Assembly: GCA_947258785.1 (NCBI GenBank) | Contig: CAMYJT010000001.1 | Location: forward strand, 186,001-250,000 | Length of the DNA: 64,000 bases | From: an uncultured Gammaproteobacteria bacterium | GTDB lineage: Bacteria; Pseudomonadota; Gammaproteobacteria; Arenicellales; JAANXG01 | Direction: 5' to 3' | In this document: piece after piece, positions 1 through 7,786 of the stretch | How the letters are laid out: each line of letters opens with the position of its first letter | How positions within the stretch are numbered: the stretch's first letter is position 1 | Program-made: the position numbers and the translations under genes | Notes under the pieces: generated by a model | Database searches by the model: none | Told to the model about the DNA's origin: nothing | The model's input: the letters and a program-made list of their open reading frames with translations, nothing else

Positions 1-558
1 ACCAAATATCTCAACGGGCACTCGGACATTGTTGCCGGCGCGGTCATGGGCGCACACGACGTCATCGCACAAGCGAAGCGCAAGCTCGATCATCTGGGCG
101 GCTGCCTCGATCCCCACGCCTGTTTTCTGCTCCAGAGGGGCCTGAAGACCTTGGGCCTGCGCGTGCGGGCCCAGAACCGCAACGCTCTGGCGATCGCCGA
201 AGCCCTGGCGGCCCACCCCTCGGTGATCCAGGTGAATTACGCCGGCCTCCCGTCGCACCCGCACCATGACCGCGCTGCAACTCTGTTCGACGGTTGCGGT
301 GGCCTGCTGAGCTTCGAGGTCGCCGGCGGGGTGTGCACGGCGGACGCGTTCATCGACCGCCTGCGGCTGCCGGTCCGGGCGCCGAGCCTGGGCGGAGTCG
401 AGAGCCTGGTCACGCGACCGGCGGCGACCTCACACGCCGGTATGACGACACAAGACCGGCAGCGGCTCGGTATCGGCGACGGGCTGATCCGCATTGCAGT
501 CGGGATCGAGGATACCGATGACCTCGTCGCCGACTTCGAACAAGCCCTGAATGCTTGA
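1..558 (+). CDS. PLP-dependent trans-sulfuration enzyme, C-terminal part (cystathionine gamma-synthase / gamma-lyase family)
   Basis: The reading frame is open from base 1 and enters the gene at T-K-Y-L-N-G-H-S-D. This is the Cys/Met-metabolism PLP signature, so the lysine at bases 4-6 is the expected Schiff-base lysine. The following 185 residues form the C-terminal substrate-binding domain, with S-L-G-G-V-E-S-L and a later S-H-A-G-M-T typical of the family. The N-terminal half lies outside the window. The family acts in the cytoplasm on sulfur amino acids (cystathionine, homoserine esters, methionine); the missing half and lack of sulfur-metabolism neighbours prevent choosing a substrate. 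The fold assignment is firm; the specific enzyme is not. Confidence 0.9.
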   Translation, partial: TKYLNGHSDIVAGAVMGAHDVIAQAKRKLDHLGGCLDPHACFLLQRGLKTLGLRVRAQNRNALAIAEALAAHPSVIQVNYAGLPSHPHHDRAATLFDGCGGLLSFEVAGGVCTADAFIDRLRLPVRAPSLGGVESLVTRPAATSHAGMTTQDRQRLGIGDGLIRIAVGIEDTDDLVADFEQALNA

Positions 559-766
559 CCCGATGGCTTGCCAAGTTCATCTGTCAATTCTAGGCTGCGA
601 ATAACTGCAAACATCACCCGCATCGGGGACTCAATTACAACTACGCTGATAGATTTGGACATGAGCAGACTTTACCCGGTAAATTTTCGTGCCTTGCGAT
701 CTCTTGATCCGGATATCCGGCCGCCGGGCCGGTACGGCGTCACACCACGTGGCCGGCGGTAGCTCC

Positions 767-1063
767 GTGGCCGCCTGGCCGACCCGTGCCATTGAGAGAT
801 TCAGAGGCCTGACGCCGAAGGCCAAGTTCATCTCGATCTTAGTGACGATCAAGGTGTCGGTGGTGGCCTTTGTGGTCGCGATGATTCTCATGCTTCTGGG
901 CCTGTTCGGCAGGTCAATCCACGGGCCGCCGCCACCGCTCCTTGTGTTCGCCCTACCGCTGCTCGCGGCGATTGCCGGCGGGTGGTTGTCGTTCGTTCTG
1001 ATGGGTCAATATTTTGAGCGCCGCAAACGACGGGAGGGCAGCGAACACCACGGAGGAATGTAA
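767..1063 (+). CDS. Small hypothetical membrane protein, two predicted helices
   Basis: About 98 residues if the GTG at 767 is used; a TTG at 689 would add 26 residues with no membrane character. Two hydrophobic stretches are visible: one running F-I-S-I-L-V to L-L-G-L-F near residues 20-46, and one from L-L-V-F-A-L to F-V-L-M-G near residues 58-80. A charged tail rich in R and K follows (E-R-R-K-R-R-E), so the C-terminus is probably cytoplasmic. No family is recognised. It stands alone between the PLP enzyme and another hypothetical gene. A chance ORF is possible, but the hydrophobic pattern and basic tail favour a real small inner-membrane protein. Confidence 0.45.
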   Translation: MAAWPTRAIERFRGLTPKAKFISILVTIKVSVVAFVVAMILMLLGLFGRSIHGPPPPLLVFALPLLAAIAGGWLSFVLMGQYFERRKRREGSEHHGGM

Positions 1064-1086
1064 AAAAGCTCTGCTAAAGTCGGACA

Positions 1087-1313
1087 TGATGCCAATCAAG
1101 ATCGAGTACACGGCCGACCAACTCGGCGTAATATCCCATGCTGTTGCTAGGGTGACCGGGAACGATATTATACAGAGCGGAAACTCGATTTTTGATCAAC
1201 CGAATTTCAAGAATCTGCGGTACTGGATCATCGACCGCGAACAATGTACCGACTATGCGTCAGCCCTGCATTCCGGTGGATGTCATCGACTCCTCACGCA
1301 TCGGCCGAGCTAA
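1087..1313 (+). pseudogene. Hypothetical protein, probably truncated or frameshifted
   Basis: From the ATG at 1087 the first ~55 residues (K-I-E-Y-T-A-D-Q through L-R-Y-W-I-I-D-R-E-Q) look like ordinary protein. They resemble small single-domain proteins with a STAS-like pattern in which a strand N-L-R-Y-x-I-I-D precedes further helices. After residue 57 the frame becomes low-quality (A-L-H-S-G-G-C-H-R) and stops. Another frame of the same stretch encodes V-D-V-I-D-S-S-R-I-G-R-A-N and stops at about 1329, which could be the displaced remainder. I read this as a likely frameshifted or decaying gene. It could also be an intact short protein. No function is assigned. Confidence 0.35.
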
Positions 1314-1390
1314 CGGCCGGTTGTACTAACGACTTGAGGCACATTCGTTGTAGGATTGGGGCGGACAAAGGCGGAGGCTTAGAAACGGCG

Positions 1391-1714
1391 ATGCGCATCG
1401 ATATTGATCAACTTACGGAAGCGGAACTCGTCGACCTGAATCGGCGTATCGTTGAGCGGTTGAAGTTCCTGGAGCAGATGCGGGCCCACTCGGAGATGCT
1501 CGAATTCAGCGTGGGGGACCGGGTGACCTTCACTCCGGACCGCAGAGGGCCGGTCACCGGCGTGTTGAGCAAGTACAACCGCAAGACGGTGACGGTAATA
1601 TCGGACGACGGTCAGCGGTGGAACGTATCACCAAGCTTCCTGCAAAGGACCGGTCCCGCAACGACATCACCCAAGGCCGGGAAGGTCATCCCCCTGAACA
1701 GCGAAGACCGCTGA
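1391..1714 (+). CDS. Conserved small SH3-like (KOW-type) hypothetical protein
   Basis: 107 residues from the ATG at 1391. An N-terminal helix reads M-R-I-D-I-D-Q-L-T-E-A-E-L-V-D-L-N-R-R-I-V-E-R-L. A compact beta segment follows: F-S-V-G-D-R-V-T-F, G-V-L-S-K-Y-N-R-K-T-V-T-V and G-Q-R-W-N-V-S-P. The second half looks like a small SH3/KOW-like barrel of the kind that binds nucleic acid or protein. Similar small proteins are widespread in proteobacteria but have no assigned function as far as I know. A longer version starting at 1244 would add a low-complexity extension with no support. The gene is monocistronic in this context. Confidence 0.7.
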   Translation: MRIDIDQLTEAELVDLNRRIVERLKFLEQMRAHSEMLEFSVGDRVTFTPDRRGPVTGVLSKYNRKTVTVISDDGQRWNVSPSFLQRTGPATTSPKAGKVIPLNSEDR

Positions 1715-2001
1715 AACGGGTGCTGCCCAAGTCGGACGACACCGGCCATGATCAGACCAGACCTTGGACCCCTACAGCCCGTGCGTGCGGTCATGGACCG
1801 GTATCCGAGTCGTCGGTCATTCTGCAGCCCGGCCCGGCCGCGCTGACCGATGGTCTGTCGCAGGTGCAACGGATTATCGACGACTGGTGTTCCGAGCGGC
1901 AGCCGCGGCGCGCCGCCGGACTGGTTGCCGAATGATCGGAACGCCGATGCCCGCACTCCTCCATGCCTGACGACGTGTTGTGCAGAACACCCAACAGCCG
2001 G

Positions 2002-2673
2002 ATGAGCAAAAAGACACTAGTATCGTGGAGCAGCGGCAAAGACAGTGCGTGGATGCTGCACACGTTGCGACAGCAGGCCAAGTTTGACGTCACCGGTCTG
2101 TTCTGCACCGTTGACCAAGACTTCAATCGTATCCCCATGCACGGCGTATCCGCCGGCCTGGTTGAGCAGCAGGCCGCCAGTACCAGGCTCCCCTTATACC
2201 GCATACCTCTCCCCCATCCCGCCAGTAATAACCGATACGAAAAGGCCATGGAGTCGTTCATCGGCAAAGTTAGGCGGGAAAACGTGGAATGCTTCGCCTT
2301 CGGTGATCTGTTTCTCGAGGATGTTCGAACGTATCGGGAAGATACTCTAAGGGACACGGGGATCGAACCGATATTTCCACTTTGGGGAGAGCCGACCGCA
2401 CAGTTGGCGGCGGCGATGACAGGCAGCGGATTGAGAGCGAAAATAAGCTGCATTGATCCAGCGCGGATGGCGCGCACATTTGCCGGGCGGGAATTCGATG
2501 AAGTCTTCCTGGCAGACCTGCCGGAATCCGTGGACCCCTGCGGCGAAAACGGTGAATTTCACAGCTTTGTCTTCGATGGACCGATGTTCGCCTCGAAAAT
2601 CGATGTGTCGGTGCAGGGGATCACGGAACGGGACGGCTTTGTGTTTGCAGACCTGGCGATGAACGGTGCCTGA
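2002..2673 (+). CDS. Dph6/MJ0570-like adenine nucleotide alpha-hydrolase (diphthine-ammonia ligase family)
   Basis: 223 residues from the ATG at 2002, chosen over an upstream in-frame ATG at 1963 that only adds a basic leader. The N-terminus carries the PP-loop motif S-S-G-K-D-S at residues 10-15. It is followed by the family pattern M-H-G-V-S, F-G-D-L-F-L-E-D-V-R and C-G-E-N-G-E-F-H-S. In eukaryotes and archaea relatives amidate diphthine on EF-2. Bacteria lack diphthamide, so this homologue must use another substrate; the sequence supports ATP-dependent adenylation and amide formation only in general terms. It is followed after 95 bases by a GST gene on the same strand. Confidence 0.85.
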   Translation: MSKKTLVSWSSGKDSAWMLHTLRQQAKFDVTGLFCTVDQDFNRIPMHGVSAGLVEQQAASTRLPLYRIPLPHPASNNRYEKAMESFIGKVRRENVECFAFGDLFLEDVRTYREDTLRDTGIEPIFPLWGEPTAQLAAAMTGSGLRAKISCIDPARMARTFAGREFDEVFLADLPESVDPCGENGEFHSFVFDGPMFASKIDVSVQGITERDGFVFADLAMNGA

Positions 2674-2768
2674 ATGCAGCCGTCCACGACGCCGAAACAC
2701 CCGACCCAATCAGGGCCTGGGCGCAAGCTGTCCCTACCGTGGTTCGCACATTGAGGAGATGCCCCGGC

Positions 2769-3398
2769 ATGATTGATCTGTACACCTGGACCACCCCGAA
2801 TGGACGCAAAGTCTCGATCATGTTGGAGGAGATTGCGGCGACCTACCGGGTGACGGCCATCGACATCACCAAGGGCGATCAGGTTGGACCGGAATTTATG
2901 AGGATCAGCCCCAACAACAAAATTCCCGGTATCTTCGATCACGACACCGGCATGGCGATGATGGAATCCGGGGCGATCCTGATGTATCTGGCCGACAAGG
3001 CGGGCCGCTACCTGCCGGCCACCGGTGAGGCCTACTGGCGGGTCATCGAGTGGTTGATGTTTCAGATGGGCGGCGTCGGACCCATGTTGGGCCAGACTCA
3101 CCACTTCGTAAAGTTCAATCCGGGGCGGTGCGATTACGCCGAACAGCGCTTCCTCAAGGAGAACGCGCGTGTCTACGGCGTCCTGGACCGCAGGCTTGCC
3201 GACCACGAATACCTCGTCGACGATTATTCAATCGCCGACATGGCCACGTGGCCTTGGATTTCCCGCTTCGAATGGCAAACCATGGACTTGAACGACTACC
3301 CCAACTTGAAGCGCTGGTACCTCGCCATCGCCGGCCGGCCGGCGGTCCAACGCGGCTATCACATACCGAAGAAAGTGAACGAGATTCCGCTACCGTAG
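2769..3398 (+). CDS. Glutathione S-transferase family protein, YfcG/YghU-like disulfide-bond oxidoreductase
   Basis: 209 residues. The start at 2769 is preceded by GAGGAG at a good distance; an upstream in-frame start at 2739 lacks this. The N-terminus M-I-D-L-Y-T-W-T-T-P-N-G-R-K-V is that of YfcG-type (nu-class) enzymes, with the conserved I-S-P-N-N-K-I-P and E-S-G-A-I-L-M-Y-L-A segments of the glutathione-binding thioredoxin-fold domain. The helical C-terminal domain includes Y-S-I-A-D-M-A-T-W-P-W. Members use two glutathione molecules for disulfide reduction in the cytoplasm and show little classical transferase activity. The family is clear; the physiological substrate is unknown. Confidence 0.9.
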   Translation: MIDLYTWTTPNGRKVSIMLEEIAATYRVTAIDITKGDQVGPEFMRISPNNKIPGIFDHDTGMAMMESGAILMYLADKAGRYLPATGEAYWRVIEWLMFQMGGVGPMLGQTHHFVKFNPGRCDYAEQRFLKENARVYGVLDRRLADHEYLVDDYSIADMATWPWISRFEWQTMDLNDYPNLKRWYLAIAGRPAVQRGYHIPKKVNEIPLP

Positions 3399-3505
3399 CA
3401 AGATTCGGCGCCCCGATGAAATATTGTCTAACAATGGTCGATTGACGAATTAGAAATTTCAAAACAATACTGACTGCGGCTGGTGGCTGATACGGGAACG
3501 AACAG

Positions 3506-3988
3506 ATGAAGCGACTACTGATTGGGCTGTGCTGCGGTGCGGTGCTCGTGGCTGTGCTCGCACATGCTGAACGGCCGGCCGGAATCACGAGTGCAATGGT
3601 CCCCGACTACATCGTGACGTGCCCGCGCGCAGCGACGGACGCGACCCGCTGTACGGTGGACGATGGGACCTACCGGGGATGGCAGATCTATTCGACTCAC
3701 TGCGCAGAATGTCATGGGGCGGGCGCCCGGGGGACGGGTGACACGCCTGGATTGATCGGCTCACTGAACGGCACGGTGGACTACGACGGTGTGCACTATG
3801 TGATCATGCACGGTCACCGGGGAGACAACGGCATCATGCCCAAACTGAGGGATGATCCCCACGTGGTTCCTAACATCGATCGGCTCTATCAGTACCTGAA
3901 GGCCCTGGCCGAAGGTGCGCTGCCCCCAGGTACTCCCAACAAGGCGGCGCCGCCAAGATCAAGCCCACCCCTGAGGCGGGCTCCCTGA
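3506..3988 (+). CDS. Periplasmic mono-haem c-type cytochrome
   Basis: 160 residues with an N-terminal signal peptide (M-K-R-L-L then a hydrophobic core ending A-H-A near residue 21). One haem-attachment site, C-A-E-C-H, is at residues 66-70. A class I axial methionine is plausible in G-I-M-P-K-L at residue 111. Two further cysteines lie at residues 39 and 49. The tail is proline/alanine/serine-rich (A-A-P-P-R-S-S-P-P). The protein should be exported and loaded with haem in the periplasm as a small electron carrier. No oxidase or dehydrogenase gene adjoins it, so its partner is unknown. A MITE-like element begins 9 bases after the stop. Confidence 0.85.
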   Translation: MKRLLIGLCCGAVLVAVLAHAERPAGITSAMVPDYIVTCPRAATDATRCTVDDGTYRGWQIYSTHCAECHGAGARGTGDTPGLIGSLNGTVDYDGVHYVIMHGHRGDNGIMPKLRDDPHVVPNIDRLYQYLKALAEGALPPGTPNKAAPPRSSPPLRRAP

Positions 3989-3996
3989 GTGGAGCG

Positions 3997-4260
3997 TTAA
4001 CCCGCATATTGCACCAGTATCCGGGAAGCTGGCGCGGGACAAGGGCGGTAAGAACGCCGGACTGGAGCGAAAGCCATAGCCGTAGCTGTGGCTTGAGTGA
4101 AGTCCAAGTTCCGGCGTGCCTGGACCAGCCAGAGCCCGGATAGGACACCGGCCGTAGATAGAACGTGCCCGGGCCAAGCAGGGCGAATCCGAGATGTGTA
4201 AACAATCTTTCAATCAGTGAGCTCAAGGCCGGTAGCCGACTGGCGCAATGTGCGGGTTAA
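3997..4260. mobile_element. MITE-like element, copy A (264 bp, 22-bp terminal inverted repeats)
   Basis: The ends at 3997-4018 and 4239-4260 are inverted repeats matching at 20 of 22 positions; the outer part reads TTAACCCGCA at the left and TGCGGGTTAA at the right. No complete coding sequence lies between them. An internal hairpin at about 4072-4093 (AGCCATAGC, loop CGTA, GCTGTGGCT) is shared in outline with a second copy at 12144-12373, which lies in the opposite orientation. No target-site duplication is obvious. It fills the gap between the cytochrome c gene and the convergent M24-like gene. This fits a non-autonomous transposon derivative or a decayed insertion sequence; no transposase is visible. 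Confidence 0.7.
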
Positions 4261-4275
4261 ACCGGGCCCGGTTCG

Positions 4276-5430
4276 TCAGCGCTTGACGATAAGATCCAAA
4301 GGCTGTCGGCTGAGCGGCTGATTGCCCGACTCCGTTACGACTACGGTTTGACCGAGCGTCATGGCGCACTCCGTATCGCTGTTCATCAGGATCATGTGCA
4401 AAAAGAACACCATGTTAGGTGCGACGGTGACGTCGTTACTGGCGTAAAACATCGGCCAGTCCATCCAAGACGGCGGGTAGGTCGCGCCGAGCCCGTAGCC
4501 ACACGCGTTCAAGCGATGGCGCCGGTAACCCGCCGCGTCCATAACCCGCGCGTGGGCGTCGTAGACCGCACCGACCGGCCGCCCGGGCGTCAACACCGCG
4601 CGGCATGTCTCCATCGCTTCCACACAGGTCTGGTGCATGGACTCGTGCGCCCGGGATGCGGCACCGATCAACAAGGTCCGCATCAGGCAGGCGTGGTATC
4701 GACGGTAAACACCGGCCAACTCCAACGTTATCTGATCGATGGCGCTTAATTTACGGCGGCCGGATGCGTACCGGCACAACAAGGCGTCCCGGCCGGATCC
4801 GATGATAAATTCGTTGGCCGGGGGGTCGCCACCTCCACGGAAAACCGCAGCCTGCATCGCCGCCAGGATGTCGCCTTCGAAGGCGCCCGGCGCGCTGTTG
4901 CATAGCGCTTCATCGAGCGCGTCGTCGGCTAGTTCCGCCGCCCGTTGTACATAGGCGAGCTCGGCCGGGTCCTTAACCGCACGCAATCGGTCGACCAGAT
5001 CCGAGGTATCGACCAGCTCGCAGAATTCCTGCATTGCATTCTGCAGCATTCGTCCGGCGGCGGCGCTGAGACCGGCGGCGGCGAGTTCGACACCGAGCCG
5101 TGCACCCCGGCAGCCGTACTCCGCGAGCGCCTCCCGCAGTTCCACCGCCGGATCTTGATCGGCCGCGTCGACCCACACACGGATGTCCTCAATGACCGAC
5201 GTATGGCGCGCCTGGCGCAGGTCCGGCGCCCGCGTCATCAGAAAAAACCGGCCGTCCGCACCCAGGTACAGGCATTGAAAAAAGCAATATCCGAAGCTGT
5301 CGAATCCGGTGAGATAGTACATGCTCTCCTGCCTAAACATGAGCAGACCATCGAACCCACCGGTCTTGAGTTCGCGGACAACGGCGCCGCGACGGGATTG
5401 CAATTCCTCGGCAGCGAAATGAATGGCCAT
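4276..5430 (-). CDS. M24/creatinase-fold hydrolase lacking the metallopeptidase ligands (creatinase or ectoine-hydrolase-like)
   Basis: 384 residues with the usual two-part layout: an N-terminal creatinase domain (Y-Y-L-T-G-F-D-S-F-G-Y, residues about 38-48) and a C-terminal pita-bread domain from about residue 155. Catalytic-domain landmarks are L-E-L-A-G-V-Y-R-R-Y-H-A, G-Y-G-L-G-A-T-Y-P-P-S-W and N-M-V-F-F-L-H-M. At the places where aminopeptidase P and prolidase have Asp, Asp, His, Glu, Glu, these residues are absent, while the R-Y-H histidine used by creatinase is kept. A metal-independent amidinohydrolase or cyclic-amidine hydrolase is therefore more likely than a peptidase. It is divergent from the alpha/beta hydrolase at 5502. 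Substrate unknown. Confidence 0.8.
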   Translation of the reverse strand: MAIHFAAEELQSRRGAVVRELKTGGFDGLLMFRQESMYYLTGFDSFGYCFFQCLYLGADGRFFLMTRAPDLRQARHTSVIEDIRVWVDAADQDPAVELREALAEYGCRGARLGVELAAAGLSAAAGRMLQNAMQEFCELVDTSDLVDRLRAVKDPAELAYVQRAAELADDALDEALCNSAPGAFEGDILAAMQAAVFRGGGDPPANEFIIGSGRDALLCRYASGRRKLSAIDQITLELAGVYRRYHACLMRTLLIGAASRAHESMHQTCVEAMETCRAVLTPGRPVGAVYDAHARVMDAAGYRRHRLNACGYGLGATYPPSWMDWPMFYASNDVTVAPNMVFFLHMILMNSDTECAMTLGQTVVVTESGNQPLSRQPLDLIVKR

Positions 5431-5501
5431 GACTCGTTAGCGGGTGAGATAATTCGTGTTGAGACCCTATTTGAAGACATAGCGAGGTGTGGTGGCAACT
5501 C

Positions 5502-6407
5502 ATGGGCACGCAAATAGTTGACGACCTCGAGACGCAGCTGAACCCGCGCGCTGCGGTTCCGGATTTCCAGGCCTATCTGGACCGGGCCGAGGCGCGAAGC
5601 CGGGCGGTGATTCAGCGACTGGATGCAAGGCTTGATGTCCGCTACGGAGATGGGCCGTTGCAGTCCCTAGATATCTACACCACAGCCACGGGTAATGCGC
5701 CGGTACACGTGTTCATACACGGTGGGTATTGGCGCGGGCTGGACAAAAAGATCTACGCTGAGCTCGCTCAACCCCTTGTCGAGTCGGGCGTGTTGGCGAT
5801 CCTGGTGAACTACGATCTGTGTCCCACGGTGACCGTGGACGTGGTGGTCGAACAGGTTCGGGCAGCCATCGCCTGGGTCTTTAACAATGTCCAGCGCTTC
5901 GGTGGCGATGCCCAGCGCATCAGCGTGTCGGGGCACTCCGCGGGCGCACACCTCGCGGCGATGGGTTTGTGCCACGACTGGGGGCGAGACGGACTGCCGG
6001 CAGATGTGATTAAATCCTCGACCTTGATTAGCGGGGTGTACGACCTCACGTCGGTGCCCCGCCTGTCGGTGAACCAGGAGATCCAACTCACACCTGATGC
6101 CGCCGAACGCAATAGCGTGATGTTTCTGGCGCCGACGACCCGTGGTCCCGCCCTGGTTGCCGTCGGCGGCGAGGAGCCCGCACTTTGGATCCAGCAGTCC
6201 GCCGAATTCTCCCGGCGGCTGTCATCCACCGGCCTGGACACGCGATACTTAGAGGTGGGCGGCGAACACCACTTTTCCATCACCGACCGGCTCACGGATA
6301 CGGACCATGCGCTGACCCGGGCGTGGTTGGACTTGGCCGCCGGCATCGGCCCGCGTGAAACATCCCCCGACAGCTCGGCCACGCCGCCCACAACGGCGGT
6401 CGTGTAG
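5502..6407 (+). CDS. Alpha/beta hydrolase with HGGYW motif (kynurenine formamidase / carboxylesterase-like)
   Basis: 301 residues from the ATG at 5502. The oxyanion motif H-G-G-Y-W lies at residues 73-77 and the nucleophile elbow G-H-S-A-G at 144-148 (Ser146). A late G-G-E-H-H-F-S-I supplies the catalytic histidine, and an acidic residue in V-G-G-E-E-P is a possible third member. The H-G-G-Y-W signature is that of animal-type arylformamidase and related bacterial esterases. No signal peptide is present, so it should be cytosolic. It starts 71 bases from the divergent M24-like gene and precedes an M20 amidohydrolase, suggesting a shared role in breaking amide or ester bonds of a small nitrogenous substrate. 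No kynurenine-pathway genes are nearby. Confidence 0.8.
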   Translation: MGTQIVDDLETQLNPRAAVPDFQAYLDRAEARSRAVIQRLDARLDVRYGDGPLQSLDIYTTATGNAPVHVFIHGGYWRGLDKKIYAELAQPLVESGVLAILVNYDLCPTVTVDVVVEQVRAAIAWVFNNVQRFGGDAQRISVSGHSAGAHLAAMGLCHDWGRDGLPADVIKSSTLISGVYDLTSVPRLSVNQEIQLTPDAAERNSVMFLAPTTRGPALVAVGGEEPALWIQQSAEFSRRLSSTGLDTRYLEVGGEHHFSITDRLTDTDHALTRAWLDLAAGIGPRETSPDSSATPPTTAVV

Positions 6408-6616
6408 GCTCGCATCACTCGAGCGTCGGTGGTCCCCGCTGCCGAACGGTCCCACGGCAAGCATCTCCACATCGACTTCACACCGGGGCGGCTGCGGCGG
6501 CCGCTGCATGACCCAGGTCATGGACGACGCCCGCGCTGCCGCGGCATAGTGTTTCCACGCCCCAGGCACACACCGCGCCGTTGCGCGGGCGGGGTACTTC
6601 GGCGGGGGGAGCCGCA

Positions 6617-7786
6617 ATGGCGCAGATCGAGTATGCTGAGACCGTATTTAGCCGCATGGTGGAGCTGAGACGGGATTTCCACCACCACCCCGAACTGGCC
6701 TTCGAAGAGTCACGAACCGCACAGGTGATCATGCAGGAACTGGATCGCCTGGGGCTTGCCTATGGGTACCCCGGCACCGGCGGCGGGGTCATCGGCCGCT
6801 TGCCGACCGATTCGGTGGCGGCCCCGACCTTTGCGCTGCGAGCAGAGATGGACGCATTGCCGGGGGCCGAAAACACCGACCTACCCTTTGCCTCCTCCAT
6901 CGAAGGCAAGATGCACGCTTGCGGCCACGACGTACATATGGCGATGGTCCTCGGCGCCGCGGCCTTACTGAAAGCCAAACCTCCCGACTGCCACGTGTTG
7001 TTCGTGTTTCAACCAGCGGAGGAGCGCGGCGGTGGTGCGCGGGTGATCATCCGGTCCGGAGCGCTTCGCGGCGTCGACGGTATCTTTGGCGGTCACGTCA
7101 CCCACCACTACCAGGTTGGCGAAATCATGGTCGCGGAGGGGACCATCACCGCACAGTCGGACCGCTTCCGAATCCAGGTTCATGGACAGGGCGGCCACGG
7201 TGCGCGGCCCCACGAGGCCACCGACGCGGTCGTCGTCGCCGGTCTGCTCATCACCGCTATCCAAACACTGGTGTCGCGGGAGATCAACCCGGTGTACCCA
7301 TCGGTGGTCACAATCGGTACGGTCCGGGCCGGCAGCGCCCCCAACGTAATCGCCGAGGAGGCCCTGCTGGAAGGCTCGATCCGTAGCACTCTGCCCCTGG
7401 TGCGCCGACACCTTCACGATGGCTTAGCCCGCATGGCGGGCGCCTTGGGCGAGCTGCACAACGCCGACATCACCGTCACTATCGAAGAGGGCTACCCACC
7501 CGTCGTAAACACGGCTCACGAAACCCATGTCGCCCATCGGGCGGCAAGTCAGGTGGTCGGTCAGCAGGGGCTCATGCAAATCGACCACCCCAGCATGGGC
7601 TCGGAGGATTTCGCCTATTACCTGCACGAAATTCCAGGGTGTTACGTGCGCTTCGGGGCTAGGCCGGTGTCACAGGAATACATCCCGCTGCACAGCCCCG
7701 CCTTCAACGTCGACGAGCGGGTGCTCAATGTCGGTGCAGCGTACTTTGACGAAGTGGTCCGCGAGGCGTCGCGACAACACCGCTAA
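6617..7786 (+). CDS. M20 family amidohydrolase (hippurate hydrolase / N-acyl-amino-acid deacylase type)
   Basis: 389 residues from the ATG at 6617, which has GGGGGAG just upstream; an earlier start at 6581 adds only Gly/Ala-rich residues. Metal-binding positions are visible: C-G-H-D-V-H at residues 102-107 and P-A-E-E-R-G around 133-138. There is also Q-G-G-H-G-A-R-P-H in the dimerisation domain and S-M-G-S-E-D-F-A-Y-Y near the end. Members cleave N-acyl amino acids or hippurate-like amides using two metal ions. The stop overlaps the start of the carboxylate-amine ligase gene (TAATG at 7784-7788), so the two are probably translationally coupled. Substrate not deducible. Confidence 0.9.
   Translation: MAQIEYAETVFSRMVELRRDFHHHPELAFEESRTAQVIMQELDRLGLAYGYPGTGGGVIGRLPTDSVAAPTFALRAEMDALPGAENTDLPFASSIEGKMHACGHDVHMAMVLGAAALLKAKPPDCHVLFVFQPAEERGGGARVIIRSGALRGVDGIFGGHVTHHYQVGEIMVAEGTITAQSDRFRIQVHGQGGHGARPHEATDAVVVAGLLITAIQTLVSREINPVYPSVVTIGTVRAGSAPNVIAEEALLEGSIRSTLPLVRRHLHDGLARMAGALGELHNADITVTIEEGYPPVVNTAHETHVAHRAASQVVGQQGLMQIDHPSMGSEDFAYYLHEIPGCYVRFGARPVSQEYIPLHSPAFNVDERVLNVGAAYFDEVVREASRQHR

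Noticed and set aside
568..762. Short plus-strand ORF after the PLP enzyme
   Set aside because: Low-complexity, no start signal, and it overlaps the better-supported small membrane protein on composition grounds.
1618..1935. ORF overlapping the end of the SH3-like gene
   Set aside because: No domain, no ribosome-binding site, and it overlaps a better-supported gene. The 1715-2001 gap shows nothing else convincing.
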